36,638 nucleotides of DNA from a virus: IMG/VR virus record IMGVR_UViG_3300027824_000008, positions 1 to 36,638 of that record. One strand, 5' to 3'. Each line of letters starts with the position of its first letter. Position 1 is the first letter of the stretch. This document shows positions 7,895 to 15,170 of this stretch, in pieces. Below the pieces are notes generated by a model. The model was not told the DNA's origin. It did not search any database and was given only the letters and a program-made list of their open reading frames with translations. Position numbers and translations under genes: made by a program.

Positions 7895-7925
7895 AGTGTA
7901 CCTCAACTCTGCATCACAGAGTCAA
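7895..7925 (-). promoter_or_regulatory. Candidate promoter with embedded palindrome
   Basis: On the minus strand TTGACT (7925-7920) and TACACT (7900-7895) are separated by 19 bases, slightly long for a sigma70-type promoter. The spacer contains a perfect inverted repeat, ACTCTG-CATCA-CAGAGT (plus 7906-7922), placed as an operator would be. It lies in the 58-base gap before the papain-like gene. Confidence 0.35.
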
Positions 7926-8170
7926 GAACGCGTCAGCACGAAACGCTCTACTTCTTCAGCAAGCTGGTTGTTATCGAGTCTGCGCAACTTCAACGCAACA
8001 TCGAGAAGCTGCTGCGTTAGCTCATCGTGCTCTTCGGAAGTGACAGGCATGTCGCCGAGCGCTTCGTAGAGAAGCTGGCCGAACGTGAGATCGCCACGCT
8101 TGTCCCACGCCTTCGCCAACCGTTCCAGGAAGACGGCAGCGCGTGTGTCGTTGCGGAGAGTCGATCCCAT
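7922..8170 (-). CDS. Unknown small acidic helical protein (82 aa)
   Basis: The frame extends to 8359, but the upstream part is antisense to the SNF2 gene's end in another frame and reads as non-protein. The ATG at 8170 gives a coherent protein: FLERLAKAWDKRGDLTFGQLLYEAL, then an acidic helical half (SEEHDELTQQLLDVALKLRRL). The segment 'RGDLTFGQLLYEAL' resembles short phage and plasmid proteins of unknown function. The 18-bp dispersed element (8190-8207) lies between this start and the SNF2 stop and provides a GGAGG, though 19 bases from the ATG. Confidence 0.6.
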   Translation of the reverse strand: MGSTLRNDTRAAVFLERLAKAWDKRGDLTFGQLLYEALGDMPVTSEEHDELTQQLLDVALKLRRLDNNQLAEEVERFVLTRS

Positions 8171-8189
8171 GCCGCAGTCTAGCACCACC

Positions 8190-8207
8190 TCCGTGGCTTC
8201 CCTGTCG
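8190..8207 (-). repeat. Dispersed 18-bp element, copy 2
   Basis: Exact consensus CGACAGGGAAGCCACGGA read on the minus strand, three bases after the SNF2 stop codon and 19 bases before the next start. Confidence 0.8.
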
Positions 8208-8210
8208 AGC

Positions 8211-9818
8211 TCAATCCATCTGCTCACGCAGTGCGTCGGCAAGTTCTGCCAGAAGCGTTGCTTCATCCGAAGCGCTGCCGCCGAGATCGCTCTTGAACGT
8301 GCTTCCTGTCGGACCCATGACTGTTTCGAACTTCTCGAACTTGTCGAGCACTCGATCACGCACGATCTCGTCGATCGTGCCCAAGCCGATAAGGTACTGG
8401 ATGAGAACGTTGCGCGTCTGACCGGGGCGGTTGAAGCGCGCCTCGAATTGGAGAAGCCATCGAGGTACGTAGTCGAGCTCGACGATGATCGCAGCGCTCA
8501 CGAACGTCAGCGTGTTGATACCTTCACCGACTGCGTGAGTCGTCGTGACGACGATGCATGGCTGGTTCTGGCTTGCCTGCTCGATCGCCTTCATGCGCCT
8601 GGTGATGGGCTGCTCGCCCGTCGCCATGTACACGTCGATGCCGATCTTCGCGAAGCAATCTCGGATCTCTCGAGCGACTTCGTGTCGATGCGCGGTCACG
8701 ACGACGCTGTTGCCGTTAGCGAGATGGTTCGCCGCGAGCTCGACGGCCGCATCGATCTTGCCTCGCGCTGAGATGGACAGCGCCCAGCGCATCCACTCGT
8801 CGTCGATGTCGTTTGGGATGTCACGCGTGATCGACTGCTTTGGGACATCGATCTCGATCGTCTGCCTAGTCATTGGTGGCAGCTCGAGATGGATCTCCTC
8901 CTTTGTTCGACGAAGCATGAACTGCTTGAGCCGATCGTGGAGTTCGTCGAGGTGCGACGCACCCTTCACGTTCCAGACCTTCTGCGTCTCGCCTTCCTGG
9001 CCTCCGCGCTTGGGGACCTCCTCTTGGAAGGCTTCGCAGTAACGCTTGGCATAGGAGATGTAGTGCCCAAAGCGTCCAGGACTGATCGTGTCAACGACGT
9101 TCCAGAGTTGAATGGGCCGGTTCGTGAACGGCGTACCCGAAAGAACGATCTTGTTCTTCGCTGCGCCTGCCAGCTCTTTGCACACCTTGCTCCGGCGGCT
9201 CTTCTCGTTGGTGATGGCGTGGCCTTCGTCGAAGACGATGGTCTGCGCACCTTTGAGCATCGGCAGCCACGCATGGAGCACGTCGTAGTTGATGACGACG
9301 ATGCCGTCGGATTGGGCAATGTGCGCTCCTTCGGGAGGCTTTGTGCCCGTGAGCTCGAGGACGTCGATGCCGAGACGCGCACCCTCCTTGACCCACTCAC
9401 GCTTGATGATCGCAGGGCTCACGACGACGGCAGGTGGCTCCAACCGTTCGAGCGCGCGGAGAGTCGGCGCAGTTTTTCCGACACCCATCTCGTCAGCGAG
9501 GATGGCGCCTTCGCGCGCCACAGCTTCGAGGAAAGCGACACTCTTCTTCTGCGACTCACGAAGACCCTGATCGACGTCACTGCGGACCGACAAGGAAGCC
9601 ACGGAAGGAGGGAGGTCGCCTGCGACCTTGGCTATCTTCTCCTTGGCTAGCTTGACGGCAAGGACGCTCACCGAGTCGCCGTAGCCCATCCACACACGCT
9701 GCGGCTTGTCCCAGTGCATCCCTGGAAGGGTGCGAGCCATCTCAACGAACTGGAAGTTGTACGGGCTCGTCAGCGCGTACTGCCCGTTGGGCAGCCGTTT
9801 GCTCTTCACCAGGATCAT
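8211..9818 (-). CDS. SNF2-family DNA-dependent ATPase/helicase-like protein
   Basis: 535 aa. The Walker A motif is DEMGVGKT (109-116), motif II is DEGH (197-200), motif III is SGTPFTN (227-233), and FMLRRTKEE marks the start of the second RecA lobe. GEGINTLTF and QFEARFNRPGQ are motifs V and VI. The first 60 residues (FVEMARTLPGMHWDKPQRVW) resemble the HARP-like N-terminus of compact SMARCAL1-type enzymes found in bacteria and phages. These proteins translocate on double-stranded DNA and remodel forks or protein-DNA complexes; they rarely unwind DNA. The length is typical of the phage and bacterial versions. It starts at ATG 9818 with AGAGGG upstream. A role in replication, recombination or anti-defence is inferred. 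Confidence 0.9.
   Translation of the reverse strand: MILVKSKRLPNGQYALTSPYNFQFVEMARTLPGMHWDKPQRVWMGYGDSVSVLAVKLAKEKIAKVAGDLPPSVASLSVRSDVDQGLRESQKKSVAFLEAVAREGAILADEMGVGKTAPTLRALERLEPPAVVVSPAIIKREWVKEGARLGIDVLELTGTKPPEGAHIAQSDGIVVINYDVLHAWLPMLKGAQTIVFDEGHAITNEKSRRSKVCKELAGAAKNKIVLSGTPFTNRPIQLWNVVDTISPGRFGHYISYAKRYCEAFQEEVPKRGGQEGETQKVWNVKGASHLDELHDRLKQFMLRRTKEEIHLELPPMTRQTIEIDVPKQSITRDIPNDIDDEWMRWALSISARGKIDAAVELAANHLANGNSVVVTAHRHEVAREIRDCFAKIGIDVYMATGEQPITRRMKAIEQASQNQPCIVVTTTHAVGEGINTLTFVSAAIIVELDYVPRWLLQFEARFNRPGQTRNVLIQYLIGLGTIDEIVRDRVLDKFEKFETVMGPTGSTFKSDLGGSASDEATLLAELADALREQMD
9588..9605 (+). repeat. Dispersed 18-bp element, copy 3 (inside SNF2 gene)
   Basis: CGACAAGGAAGCCACGGA, one difference from the consensus, lying inside the SNF2 coding sequence where it encodes SVASLSV in the linker between the N-terminal segment and the first RecA lobe. 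Unlike copies 1 and 2 it is fully coding. Confidence 0.6.
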
Positions 9819-9861
9819 CTGCGGCCCTCTGCATAGCAGACGTATTGCAGGACGGGTATGT

Positions 9862-10593
9862 CTATCGGTACGCTGGGCGTTTCTCGTGGGGCAGGTATGC
9901 CTTCGCGGCGACGACAGCGAGCGTCGCGAAGAACACGCCTGACAGCCCGTACGCCAGTATCATCTGTCCGGCTGTCAGCTTGCGCGTCACGAGCTGCACG
10001 AACGGTGAAGCGCCCGCTGCGTAGAGCTTGGCCAGCGCCGCTTTGTACGTAGGCGATGTAGCCAGGTCGGCGAGCTTGGCGTCGAGATCACTGATCGTGA
10101 TGACGCCGTTGCAGTCGTAGTCGAGTCCGCAGTTGCCGTTCTTGTCTGGGACGCCCTTGTTCGAGTTCGCGTAGTACGCGCGGACTTCACCTGGGTCGGA
10201 AGCGTCGCGATCGATGATGACTGTGTCGGGTGAATCACCGCGCGTCTTCACCGAGTTGGGAAAGAGGTTCAGGGCGTAGAGCACACCTGGCGATGCCGGG
10301 AGGCTGCCGCTCAGGTACGTGGCTAGCTGTCCCTTGAAGAAGGGTGCGATGACGCGAGTGAGTTGTTCGCTCGCGCTCCACGTCCGGTAGTCGTCGGCGT
10401 CGATGTTGAGGACGTTGGACAGGTAGTGGCTGTCGATCTGGTTGAGCCCCGCGTATCGACCGTTCCATGCGCTCGGATCGAACCGACTCTCTAGGAAGAA
10501 GAAGTTGAGAAACCACTCCGCCGGGATGCCCAGGCTCTTCGCGAAGATCGCGAGCGCCGGGTAGAAGGCATCGTCCAGGTTCGGCGTGAGCAT
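9862..10593 (-). CDS. Lytic transglycosylase-like protein with Ca-loop and C-terminal membrane anchor
   Basis: 243 aa. FFFLESRFDPSAWNGRYAGLNQI (cut here in family terms: catalytic Glu35 in 'ESRFDP', then the 'AGLNQI' block) is the lysozyme-like SLT pattern that cleaves the MurNAc-GlcNAc bond. Around residues 148-170 sits a calcium-loop motif of dockerin/EF-hand type (DYDCNGVITISDL). Residues 207-231 form a single membrane span (MILAYGLSGVFFATLAVVAA), followed by a basic tail. There is no N-terminal signal, so the catalytic part would have to reach the wall by another route, such as a virion or a tail-anchored orientation. It could be a virion-associated cell-wall entry enzyme or part of an envelope complex. 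Confidence 0.7.
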   Translation of the reverse strand: MLTPNLDDAFYPALAIFAKSLGIPAEWFLNFFFLESRFDPSAWNGRYAGLNQIDSHYLSNVLNIDADDYRTWSASEQLTRVIAPFFKGQLATYLSGSLPASPGVLYALNLFPNSVKTRGDSPDTVIIDRDASDPGEVRAYYANSNKGVPDKNGNCGLDYDCNGVITISDLDAKLADLATSPTYKAALAKLYAAGASPFVQLVTRKLTAGQMILAYGLSGVFFATLAVVAAKAYLPHEKRPAYR

Positions 10594-10608
10594 GCCTCCA
10601 CTCTACCG

Positions 10609-10944
10609 CTAGCCCTGCGGCTTGTCTGCGTCGTAGCTGTTCAGACTTTCTGTCAGACGCAGTGACTTCTCCAACGCTTGCACCGTACCTCTGAGGGACT
10701 CGATCGAGCTGGCTTGCGCTTCGATAGTCGTCTCCTGAGCTCGCATGAGACGCTGAAGAACAGGCGCGATCTTGTGAACTATGGCTTCGCAAGCGCGCAC
10801 GCCGGCTTCGACACCTTCGGCGTATTTTCTGTCAGGGTCGTTCGGGTCATCGGCTTGGTCTTCGTCGATGATCCTCGCGTAGCCTTCGTACCGTTCGGCT
10901 TCCAGCTCCTCTAAGAGCTGCTGAAAGATGTCTTCGTGCTTCAT
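10609..10944 (-). CDS. Coiled-coil protein, unknown (111 aa)
   Basis: Start ATG at 10944 with GAGGAAAGG just upstream; the frame continues to 10998 without a ribosome site. The N-terminus is acidic (MKHEDIFQQLLEELEAERYEGYARI) with a DEDQADDPNDPD segment. The second half (LQRLMRAQETTIEAQASSIESLRG) has heptad spacing of a coiled coil. No domain is recognised. It follows a 73-aa gene by 13 bases in the same small-gene cluster as the vWA protein. Confidence 0.65.
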   Translation of the reverse strand: MKHEDIFQQLLEELEAERYEGYARIIDEDQADDPNDPDRKYAEGVEAGVRACEAIVHKIAPVLQRLMRAQETTIEAQASSIESLRGTVQALEKSLRLTESLNSYDADKPQG

Positions 10945-10957
10945 GACCCTTTCCTCG

Positions 10958-11179
10958 CTACGCGCTCGTGGGTACGACGCGCAGCCGTGCGAGAACATTC
11001 TTGATCACGTTTTGCGCGAAGGGTCCTCCGGCGTTCGTGTACAGCTTCAAGAGATCGTCGAGGTCGTCTTTCGTGAACGGTTCGAGCATCCCGATCATCT
11101 CGCTCACGTTGTGATCTTTCGGAGCCGACTGACTCCAGTGGAAGACGCACGGATCATTTTCTCGACATACGCAGTCCAT
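10958..11179 (-). CDS. Unknown small protein (73 aa)
   Basis: ATG at 11179 preceded by GAGGGAGG. It begins MDCVCRENDPCVFHWSQ with three cysteines and a histidine that might bind a metal, then has an acidic helical segment (EPFTKDDLDDLLKLYTNAG) and a hydrophobic C-terminus. The gene lies 11 bases after the vWA gene, so it is probably co-transcribed. No family is recognised. Confidence 0.6.
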   Translation of the reverse strand: MDCVCRENDPCVFHWSQSAPKDHNVSEMIGMLEPFTKDDLDDLLKLYTNAGGPFAQNVIKNVLARLRVVPTSA

Positions 11180-11190
11180 CTACGCCTCCC

Positions 11191-12303
11191 TCAAGCGCTT
11201 TCGGGCTTGTCCCAGTCGGGGACCTCGTAGAGGAGGCGTGTGCCCGCGACGAGAGCGCGGTTCGACGACGTCGACTGGATGAAGACAGCGTACTTCTCGA
11301 AGCTCACGGCCTTGAGGCGCGCGTCCTCGCGCTCGTCGGTGTCCTTGCCTTGCTGAGGAGGCAGCTCGAGCATCTCGCGCACCTTGGCGCCGTTGAAGAT
11401 GTCGCCGCTGGCCTTGTCCATGAGCACGATCTCTTTGTAGCCCTGGACGGTCTCAGACTTCGTGAGCTCGTAGAAGCCGCGACCCTTCTTGAAGTCGACG
11501 CCTTGCTCGCGCACGAAGTCGGCGATGCCCTGCTTCTTGTCGACACGCAAGACCTGGAAGCGGCCGGCAGGAACGGCATGCAGCGATGCGTCGCCTGCGG
11601 CGAACGAGGGCTTGCGGCCGAGCAGCGACGAGATGACCTTGTCCATGTTGCGGTTCATGCGCCCGCCTTCCTGGACCTCCTTCTCAAAGTTCTCGAGCTG
11701 CTCGTCGCCGCTCTGCTTGTAGCAGACGGCCATGATGAGATCGTTGATCGTCGAGAACTGATCGAGCGTCAGGTAGAAGCCGCCCGTCTTGTTCGCGATC
11801 TCCTCGTAGAAGCTCTTGGAGTGCTTGCGGCATCCCGGCATCGCGTGGACGCCGTAGACGTTGATGTTGGCTTCGAGCAGCAGGCCGAGCTCGTTGCGCC
11901 AGTCGATGTGCTTGGTGTTCTGCGCGTACGTCGGCCCGTGCGGAACATCGTCGCCGATCATCACGAGCACCTTGGACTTGCCCGAGGTCCACTTGAGCGA
12001 GCGCGCCTGGTGGAGCACGAGCTCGTAGCACTCGGGAGAGTCGCCACCGCCTGTCGGCTCCACCTTGTCGATAAAGCTCGTGACAGCCTTCTCGTCGCTC
12101 GAGAAGTCGAAGATCTTGGTGACGTAGGGACTGTTGGCGTCGCAGTAGTCGCCATGGGCGATCACCGCTACTCGCAGGCCCTCGATGTCTGCGAAGAGCC
12201 GCTTGACGGTCTCCTTGCAGTTTCGCCGCACCTGCGTGAGGCACGGATACATGGACCCGGTGGTGTCGAACGTCAGGCACACATCGATTGCGGACTTGTC
12301 CAT
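11191..12303 (-). CDS. von Willebrand factor A domain protein (370 aa)
   Basis: The metal-ion-dependent adhesion site (MIDAS) is complete: DTTGS (13-17), a central PTGGGDSPE supplying the Thr, and VLVMIGDDVPHG supplying the distal Asp. The vWA fold covers about residues 1-215. The C-terminal 150 residues (from EKEVQEGGRMNRN) are unrecognised and include GRFQVLRVDKKQGIADFV. There is no signal or membrane span, so it acts in the cytoplasm. Strong ribosome site AAGGAGGGAG. Bacterial vWA proteins often pair with AAA+ ATPases, kinases or tellurite-type stress proteins. A second vWA gene lies at 34107-35105. The partner here is unknown, and the ABC/coiled-coil operon upstream is a candidate. Confidence 0.85.
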   Translation of the reverse strand: MDKSAIDVCLTFDTTGSMYPCLTQVRRNCKETVKRLFADIEGLRVAVIAHGDYCDANSPYVTKIFDFSSDEKAVTSFIDKVEPTGGGDSPECYELVLHQARSLKWTSGKSKVLVMIGDDVPHGPTYAQNTKHIDWRNELGLLLEANINVYGVHAMPGCRKHSKSFYEEIANKTGGFYLTLDQFSTINDLIMAVCYKQSGDEQLENFEKEVQEGGRMNRNMDKVISSLLGRKPSFAAGDASLHAVPAGRFQVLRVDKKQGIADFVREQGVDFKKGRGFYELTKSETVQGYKEIVLMDKASGDIFNGAKVREMLELPPQQGKDTDEREDARLKAVSFEKYAVFIQSTSSNRALVAGTRLLYEVPDWDKPESA

Positions 12304-12323
12304 AGCTCCCTCCTTGAAGACGG

Positions 12324-12587
12324 TTACTTTAGCGCTTCGAGCCGACGTTGATCGCGCTCGATGCGTGACTTGAGAAACTCAGTGGCGTGTGCAGTAGCTT
12401 CCTGCCGGCTCGAGAAGAGGTCGTCGACGTGCTGCCTGCGAGGATCGTCGTCATCGAGCTGCTCGGTCTGTGTTTCGGGATCGATGTCGAAGTAGAAGTA
12501 GTCGGATGCGTCTTCGAAGGCGAAGCCCTTGTCCTCGGAGACCTCGCCCTCAACGCTTCGCCACCACGTCTTCCAGATGAGTTTCAT
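12324..12587 (-). CDS. Unknown acidic small protein (87 aa)
   Basis: ATG at 12587 in an ATGA overlap with the upstream gene. The longer frame to 12761 is antisense-like and rejected. It starts MKLIWKTWWRSVEGEVSEDKG, has an aromatic/acidic middle (DASDYFYFDID, then DDDDPRR) and a basic helical end (LKSRIERDQRRLEALK). The pattern of a beta-rich first half and a helix at the end suggests a small single domain. Not recognised. Confidence 0.6.
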   Translation of the reverse strand: MKLIWKTWWRSVEGEVSEDKGFAFEDASDYFYFDIDPETQTEQLDDDDPRRQHVDDLFSSRQEATAHATEFLKSRIERDQRRLEALK

Positions 12588-12916
12588 CGCTTCGGCTTTC
12601 GTCGTAGCGGCTTTCGTCGTAGGTCCGCTTTGAAGCGCTCTCTGACCTCGAGCGACGTCCAGCTCTCCATCCAGAGATCGTGGAACGTACGAACCTCCGC
12701 TCGCTGCGACTGATTCTCGGGCTGTCCTCTGAGGCAGTAGCGCACAGCACCAAAGTACCAACCGCGTGGGTGGTTGACGGTGAGGGATACCTCAAGGATC
12801 TCGGCTTCGATCCATGGCCCAGTCGGTATGTTGCCGTCGCGGTACTTGGTCGGCCGCGTCATCACACCATCGACGGCGATGGCCTTGGCAAGTTGAATCT
12901 GATCGTCCATCGCCAT
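12584..12916 (-). CDS. Unknown protein (110 aa)
   Basis: ATG at 12916 with AGG eight bases upstream; an alternative ATG lies two codons later. It contains GPWIEAEILEVSLTVNHPRGWYFGAVRYCL, a strand-rich stretch, then FHDLWMESWTSLEVRERF and a very basic C-terminus (RRKPLRRKPKR). The basic tail could bind nucleic acid. The repeated TTTCGTCGTAG bases at 12597-12619 encode this duplicated RRKPL/RRKPK tail. No family known to me. Confidence 0.6.
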   Translation of the reverse strand: MAMDDQIQLAKAIAVDGVMTRPTKYRDGNIPTGPWIEAEILEVSLTVNHPRGWYFGAVRYCLRGQPENQSQRAEVRTFHDLWMESWTSLEVRERFKADLRRKPLRRKPKR

Positions 12917-12920
12917 GGTG

Positions 12921-13247
12921 TTACCTGTCAGGATCTTCGGTCAGGTTACGCAACACGACCCGAAGCTTGCCTAGAAGATCGTTGTTCGGTTCGCTGAACT
13001 TCTTGCCGTTTTTGCGTTCGAAGCCGTTGGCCGGGAAGCCTTCTCCAAAGAGCCAACTAGCGATCTTCTGTAGCGTCGGCCAATCCCTCGTAATGCCGCT
13101 GAAGCGGCTGAATATTCTCGACAGATCGTCCGCATCGCGTTGATCGATCTCGTCTGGGTTTTCTACGACCCGAAGCAGCTCGGCGCGAATGCGCAGCCTC
13201 CACTTCTCGGCTGCTGTCGGATCGATGACAGGTTTCGTCTTCGCCAA
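12921..13247 (-). CDS. Unknown protein, probable TTG start (108 aa)
   Basis: The frame is open to 13496 but upstream of about 13250 it is a shadow of the next gene. A TTG at 13247 with GAGG five bases upstream, directly after the stop of the gene at 13250, is the best start (LAKTKPVID becoming MAKTKPVID). The protein is helical: EKWRLRIRAELLRVVENPDEI, then DWPTLQKIASWLFGEGFPANG and a C-terminal helix LLGKLRVVLRNL. The amphipathic pattern suggests a small helical bundle. No function assigned. Confidence 0.55.
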   Translation of the reverse strand: MAKTKPVIDPTAAEKWRLRIRAELLRVVENPDEIDQRDADDLSRIFSRFSGITRDWPTLQKIASWLFGEGFPANGFERKNGKKFSEPNNDLLGKLRVVLRNLTEDPDR

Positions 13248-13249
13248 AG

Positions 13250-13582
13250 CTACCTCGTCGTAGCATGCGCGAGCACGTGGCTGATGAACTCCTGTGGAGG
13301 CTTGACGTTGTGGTCCTCGATGTAGTGGACGAAGCCTTGAGGCCATACGTAGACGCCGTCTGTGAGGTCCCGCGAGCCCATCTGCGTCGATGGTTTGCCG
13401 CAATGAAAGCGACAGTACGAGAACCCGCGATAGGATGCGTGCTCCTGGCCGTTGCGTAGGTAGTTCGCGACGATGGCGCGCTCCTGCGAGCTCCATGCAG
13501 GATCGATGAACTCACGCGGGTGTGGAAGAGCGGTGTCGAGGTGCTCGTCAGACCAGAAGCCGACGTGTAGCAGACTCACCAT
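13250..13582 (-). CDS. Conserved protein of unknown function with Cys/His motif (110 aa)
   Basis: ATG at 13582, directly preceded by a copy of the 18-bp element whose AAGGGAG acts as the ribosome site. The sequence follows a pattern I recognise from a widespread uncharacterised bacterial family: WSSQERAIVANYLRNG, then RGFSYCRFHCG, LTDGVYVWPQGFVHYIEDH and LPxEF-like PPQEFISHVL. The CRFHC pair and the later His residues could hold a metal. No biochemical role is known to me. Its presence shows exchange with chromosomal genes. Confidence 0.7.
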   Translation of the reverse strand: MVSLLHVGFWSDEHLDTALPHPREFIDPAWSSQERAIVANYLRNGQEHASYRGFSYCRFHCGKPSTQMGSRDLTDGVYVWPQGFVHYIEDHNVKPPQEFISHVLAHATTR

Positions 13583-13600
13583 TCCGTGGCTCCCTTGTCG
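13583..13600 (-). repeat. Dispersed 18-bp element, copy 4 (forms a ribosome site)
   Basis: CGACAAGGGAGCCACGGA on the minus strand abuts the ATG at 13582 with no gap. Its AAGGGAG is seven bases from the start codon, so here the element serves as the Shine-Dalgarno sequence. Confidence 0.7.
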
Positions 13601-13628
13601 TTCCTGGACGGCGCTTCGGCGGTTGGCG

Positions 13629-14171
13629 TCAGGCTGAGCGCTTTGAACGGTTCGGCGTCGATCGTGACTCACGATGGCCTCCAAGACCTTGGAGCAACGC
13701 AGCAACCTTTGCGTGCTCGATCTCTGCGAGATTTCCGGCGTATTTGATTCCCATGATGAACAGTTCGAGCTCGCTAGGCTTGAGGGCGAGCAGCACGTCC
13801 TCCTTGCCTTTGCCCGATCGAAGAAGGAGCAAAGGCACTGTGCCTGAGTGCTTGTACTTTTTGACAGCGGCTTCGATCTTCTGCGGAGCTTCTGTGAGCG
13901 GGCACGGTGGTACGCGAACAGCGAGTTTGAGATATGCATACTCGATGGCTTGACTCAAGACTTCGTCTACGTTGAAGTCGTGATCGAAGCCGTACTCACC
14001 CGGGTGGTTGACTGATGATGAACACATGAACTCCCAGTTGGGGTTCTTAGCGAGCCAGTTGCCGATCGACTTGAAGTCTCGTCGATTGACAACGAGTTTC
14101 TTGTCCTTCTTTTCCATGTCGGAGATGCTGATCTTCCGCTTGGACACCAGACTCACGTAGACGATGGGCAT
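13629..14171 (-). CDS. Unknown protein (180 aa)
   Basis: The ATG at 14171 shares a base with the upstream stop (TAATG). It starts MPIVYVSLVSKRKISISDM, continues with a Lys-rich segment, and then contains NWEFMCSSSVNHPGEYGFDHDFN followed (residue break) by a helical region LSQAIEYAYLKLAVRVPP. The C-terminus is basic and probably disordered (HRESRSTPNRSKRSA). No family recognised. A cytoplasmic protein by composition. Confidence 0.6.
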   Translation of the reverse strand: MPIVYVSLVSKRKISISDMEKKDKKLVVNRRDFKSIGNWLAKNPNWEFMCSSSVNHPGEYGFDHDFNVDEVLSQAIEYAYLKLAVRVPPCPLTEAPQKIEAAVKKYKHSGTVPLLLLRSGKGKEDVLLALKPSELELFIMGIKYAGNLAEIEHAKVAALLQGLGGHRESRSTPNRSKRSA

Positions 14172-14932
14172 TACTTGGCTCCAGTTCTGATCACGCGCCC
14201 CAAGCGCACGGCGTTGTCGAACATGGAACCGAACGTGAGCTCCATGGAGTACGACAAGCCATACCTTGTCTTCTCGACGATTACCGGAGAGGGCAGATCC
14301 ATCGCGGCTGCGAGACGTTCCACACCAGCAATGGCCGGACCGACGCCGCGTGTGCCGTCCGCAGCGCCTTGGCGTACGACATCTTCCGCAGTGAGCGGAC
14401 TCGGGTACGCGACTCGTAGTACATGCAGGATGTTGATCGCTGTCGCTGACAGCGCGTCAAGGAATTTGCCGACTAGCGCAGGCGTCCACGCACGAAGTGT
14501 GGAAGACGTTGGCGGCGCGTGCTCCATGATCTCGACGAGCGTCTCGATCACACTCTCGTTGATGTCCGTACGGTCCTTGCCCGGTCTGTAGCCCCAGCCC
14601 ACATGCGGTAGCGACGGGTGTTGCGCATCTACTAGGCGCACAATCGGTAGAGATCCTACGGCGTACACATCGAGGATGTTTGGAAAGCCTAGGCGGCTCT
14701 GCTGATTGAGTACATTGGCTGTGAACGGAGTTGTCCAGAGCCAGGTGTGATCAACGAAGCCGTAGTAGCCGTCTTGATGCTGTAGCCTCATCACACGACC
14801 GACAGCGCGTGACAGCTCATGGCAGCGAATATCCTCTGGCAGATCGGGTACGAGCTCGACGAGACGTTCGGCACGATGCAGAAGATCAATTTCTGCGTTC
14901 GTGAAGAGCTTGAGCTCGGAGTGCGACTTCAC
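14171..14932 (-). CDS. Unknown conserved-looking protein (253 aa)
   Basis: Start GTG at 14932 in a GTGA overlap with the upstream gene, with GAAGG just before it; the longer frame to 15124 is rejected. The block DGYYGFVDHTWLWTT, then NILDVYAVGSLPIVRLVDA, is the sort of conserved core ('HTWL...ILDVY..G.LP...LVD') I associate with small phage and bacterial proteins of unknown function. The C-terminal half has helices ATAINILHVLRVAYPSPLTAED and a Gly-rich GTRGVGPAIAGVERLAAAMD resembling a helix-hairpin. No catalytic residues are assigned. Confidence 0.6.
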   Translation of the reverse strand: MKSHSELKLFTNAEIDLLHRAERLVELVPDLPEDIRCHELSRAVGRVMRLQHQDGYYGFVDHTWLWTTPFTANVLNQQSRLGFPNILDVYAVGSLPIVRLVDAQHPSLPHVGWGYRPGKDRTDINESVIETLVEIMEHAPPTSSTLRAWTPALVGKFLDALSATAINILHVLRVAYPSPLTAEDVVRQGAADGTRGVGPAIAGVERLAAAMDLPSPVIVEKTRYGLSYSMELTFGSMFDNAVRLGRVIRTGAK

Positions 14933-15168
14933 GGCGCCTTCTCGAGCCTCTGCATCACGGCTTTGGCGTGAGCTACGAGGGCGTCGCCGTCCTCGTTCGG
15001 GCCGGTGTAGCCGAGGGCTTCGGCAACAGACCCGCACGTGTCGCGCAAGACCTCTTGCAGCGCTTTGCGGTGGCGCTCTGACTCCTCGAGCTCCTTGAGC
15101 AGAACGAGCTCTCTCGTGGACCACGGGCCGCCCTGCTTACGAAGTTCCTGTTTGCGTTCCGGCGTCAT
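14929..15168 (-). CDS. Small helical protein (79 aa), unknown
   Basis: ATG at 15168, two bases after the ABC ATPase stop. MTPERKQELRKQGGPW leads into a charged helix (ELVLLKELEESERHRKALQEV) and a second helix ending DGDALVAHAKAVMQRLEKA. It looks like a helical hairpin or short coiled coil. Co-transcribed with the ABC importer genes. An accessory role is possible but not demonstrable. Confidence 0.6.
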   Translation of the reverse strand: MTPERKQELRKQGGPWSTRELVLLKELEESERHRKALQEVLRDTCGSVAEALGYTGPNEDGDALVAHAKAVMQRLEKAP

Positions 15169-15170
15169 GG

